This document shows positions 3,606-5,320 of a DNA stretch of 5,320 nt, piece by piece. The notes under the pieces were generated by a model, which saw only the letters and a list, made by a program, of their open reading frames with translations, did no database searches and had not been told where the DNA came from. Made by a program: the position numbers and the translations under genes. The first letter of the stretch is position 1, and every line of letters starts with the position of its first letter. Origin of the DNA: Bacillota bacterium (GTDB taxonomy: Bacteria; Bacillota; Clostridia; Lachnospirales; Anaerotignaceae); the NCBI GenBank assembly GCA_030526765.1, contig JAUNCB010000053.1, forward strand, positions 1 to 5,320, written 5' to 3'.

Positions 3606-5320
3606 ATGGCAAACAGATGGACGGAACAACAAAGAGCGGCGATCGATGCAAGGGGAGGCGATCTGCTGATTTCCGCAGCGGCGGGCAGCGGGAAAACGGC
3701 GGTGCTGGTAGAGCGGATCATCACCCGTATCATAGAGGATGGGCAAAGTGTAGACCGATTGCTGGTGGTTACCTTTACAAAGGCAGCGGCAGCGGAAATG
3801 CGGCAGCGGATTGGGGCTGCCATTGCAAAAAAGCTGGCAGAGGATCCCGGAAATGCCCATCTGCAAAGTCAGCTGGCTTTTTTGCCCAGAGCGGATATTA
3901 AAACCATTCATGCCTTCTGTTTGCAGGTCATTAAGGAATACTATCATATTCTGGAGATAGATCCGGCAGTTCGCACGGCGGATCCTTCGGAGATACGGCT
4001 GCTGCAGAAGGAGGTCATGGACGATCTGTTTGAAACGCTTTATGCGGAGGAAAACAACGAATGGTTCCTGCGGCTTCTGGAAGCCTTTACCGCCTCTACC
4101 AGAGATGACAGGCTGAAGGAACTGGTTTTGCAGGCATACGAATATGCAGAGGGCTCCCCTGCGCCCACAGAGCTGCTGGATGCAGCGGCGGAGGCATTCG
4201 CCCTGGGAGAGGATGAGACGATCGATGACTGCAGCTGGTTTTCCTTTATTCGGGATGGAGTGGAGAATCAGGTGGACTATGCCCTGTATCAGCTGCATAA
4301 AGGGATCGAGATGATGGAGGGCTTTGCGGAATTTACAGCTTATCGTGAAACCCTGAAAAAGGATGCGAACTATGTACAGAGCCTGAAGGATGCACTGCAG
4401 GAGCCCTATCGGGAATGGAGGCTTGCCTTTATCGGCGTGGACTTTGCCCGACTGCCTTCCTATCGGGGAGAGGAGAAGGCCTTTGCGGAAACCATCAGGG
4501 AGCTGCGAAAAGATGCCAGAGATGCCATTAAAAAAGCAGGGAATACTTACTTTGCCTACAGTGCTGAAACACAGGCAGAGCTGATCCGCCGAAGCTATCC
4601 CGTTGCCAGAGCGCTGACGGATGTGACGAAGCGGTTCATAGCAGCCTTTTCGGCAGCGAAAAGAGAGAAAAATATCATTGATTTTACAGATTATGAGCAT
4701 TTTGCTCTGCAGGTGCTTCGGGGGGTGTACGGCGAAACGACGCCTGCGGCTGCGGAGCTGCGGCAGCGGTATGATGAGATCATGATTGATGAATATCAGG
4801 ACAGCAATATTGTGCAGGAGCTGCTGCTGGAAGCGGTTTCCGGTGCGGCGGAGGGGGAAAACAACCGTTTTATGGTAGGGGATGTGAAGCAGAGCATCTA
4901 TCGCTTCCGTCAGGCGATGCCGGAGCTGTTTAATGAAAAATACCTGAGATATCCTGTGGAAGAGGGCGGAAAGGAACGCAAGATCGTTCTTTCCAGAAAT
5001 TTCCGCAGCAGAAAAAATATACTGGATGGGGTCAATTTTATTTTCCGACAGATCATGTGTCGGGAGTTTGGCGGCATTGATTACGATGCCGAAGCGGCCC
5101 TCCATGCAGGCATGGAATTCCCTCCCTGCGAGGCACCCCATGGCGGCGAGAATGAGATCGTTCTCATTGAAACAAGAGAGGAGGCAGAATCCGATCTCTC
5201 TGAGGAACTGCTGGAGATGGGACGCAGAGAGGTGGAGGCAACAGCCATTGCCCGTCGGATCCGATCCCTGATGGAGAGCGGCTATCAGGTGATGGATAAA
5301 AAAACGGGGGAATACCGTGC
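3606..5320 (+). CDS. addA: ATP-dependent helicase/nuclease subunit A, N-terminal part
   Basis: AddA is the superfamily 1 helicase and nuclease subunit of AddAB, which resects double-strand breaks to Chi and loads RecA in most Bacillota. The visible 571 residues cover less than half of a usual length near 1,200; the C-terminal nuclease domain is off the right edge. Motifs in order: Q-motif region NRWTEQQRAAID (3-14); Walker A SAAAGSGKTAVLVERI (23-38; K30, T31); motif Ia VVTFTKAAAAEMRQRI (54-69); TIHAFC (100-105); IIDFTDYEHFAL (357-368); Walker B DEYQDSN (395-401; D395, E396); motif III MVGDVKQSIYRFRQA (423-437); and LSRNFRS (462-468). ATG 3606 is chosen because GGAAGGAG (3591-3598) is 7 nt away; the in-frame ATG at 3600 is only 1 nt from it. 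The frame is intact to the window edge. It is probably in an operon with the preceding 190-residue gene. Identification is near certain. Confidence 0.97.
   Translation, partial: MANRWTEQQRAAIDARGGDLLISAAAGSGKTAVLVERIITRIIEDGQSVDRLLVVTFTKAAAAEMRQRIGAAIAKKLAEDPGNAHLQSQLAFLPRADIKTIHAFCLQVIKEYYHILEIDPAVRTADPSEIRLLQKEVMDDLFETLYAEENNEWFLRLLEAFTASTRDDRLKELVLQAYEYAEGSPAPTELLDAAAEAFALGEDETIDDCSWFSFIRDGVENQVDYALYQLHKGIEMMEGFAEFTAYRETLKKDANYVQSLKDALQEPYREWRLAFIGVDFARLPSYRGEEKAFAETIRELRKDARDAIKKAGNTYFAYSAETQAELIRRSYPVARALTDVTKRFIAAFSAAKREKNIIDFTDYEHFALQVLRGVYGETTPAAAELRQRYDEIMIDEYQDSNIVQELLLEAVSGAAEGENNRFMVGDVKQSIYRFRQAMPELFNEKYLRYPVEEGGKERKIVLSRNFRSRKNILDGVNFIFRQIMCREFGGIDYDAEAALHAGMEFPPCEAPHGGENEIVLIETREEAESDLSEELLEMGRREVEATAIARRIRSLMESGYQVMDKKTGEYR

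Noticed and set aside
3531..5141. A 536-residue open frame on the minus strand
   Set aside because: It lies antisense to addA, whose helicase motifs are unmistakable. The translation has no recognisable domain and no ribosome site was found. Long antisense frames arise from codon bias.

Overview
The window looks like a chromosomal segment from an anaerobic or facultative Bacillota, most likely class Clostridia (Lachnospiraceae- or Oscillospiraceae-like). The reasons are an oxygen-sensitive class III ribonucleotide reductase, a YlmC/YmxH sporulation-family protein, AddA-type rather than RecB-type recombination, strong AGGAGG-type ribosome binding sites, and a tiny Cys/Gly-rich hydrophobic protein of a kind common in clostridia. 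The assignment rests on gene content only. Both ends cut through genes.

Layout. (1) 1-1196, minus strand: N-terminal 398 residues of NrdD, anaerobic ribonucleoside-triphosphate reductase, reading off the left edge. (2) 1197-1437: divergent regulatory region with two strong NrdR-box palindromes and one degenerate one. (3) 1438-1704, plus strand: YlmC/YmxH-family PRC-barrel protein. (4) 1705-1798: a further NrdR box, a 6-2-6 inverted repeat and a near-consensus sigma-A promoter. (5) 1799-2263: NrdR, the repressor that binds those boxes. (6) 2269-2547: an unrecognised 92-residue protein, closely coupled to nrdR, whose pattern resembles a free-standing anticodon-binding (HGTP_anticodon) domain. 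(7) 2548-2731: non-coding stretch with a 72-nt imperfect hairpin and a second inverted repeat that would pair with the next gene's ribosome binding site. (8) 2732-2914: 60-residue Cys/Gly/Asn-rich hydrophobic protein with an internal duplication, closed by a strong intrinsic terminator at 2923-2956. (9) 3017-3589: unrecognised 190-residue protein. (10) 3606 to the right edge: first 571 residues of AddA, the helicase-nuclease subunit for double-strand-break repair.

How the parts work together. The left half is a nucleotide-supply control circuit: NrdR senses ATP/dATP through its ATP-cone and should repress nrdD through the 1257-1303 boxes. It probably also controls its own transcription, and possibly ylmC, through the boxes at 1333-1348 and 1708-1723. 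The right half is a likely operon of an unknown protein plus addA, separated from the left half by the terminator. No wholly new system is evident. The most interesting items are the NrdR-box arrangement, the orphan anticodon-binding-like protein coupled to nrdR, and the structured leader of the Cys-rich small protein.
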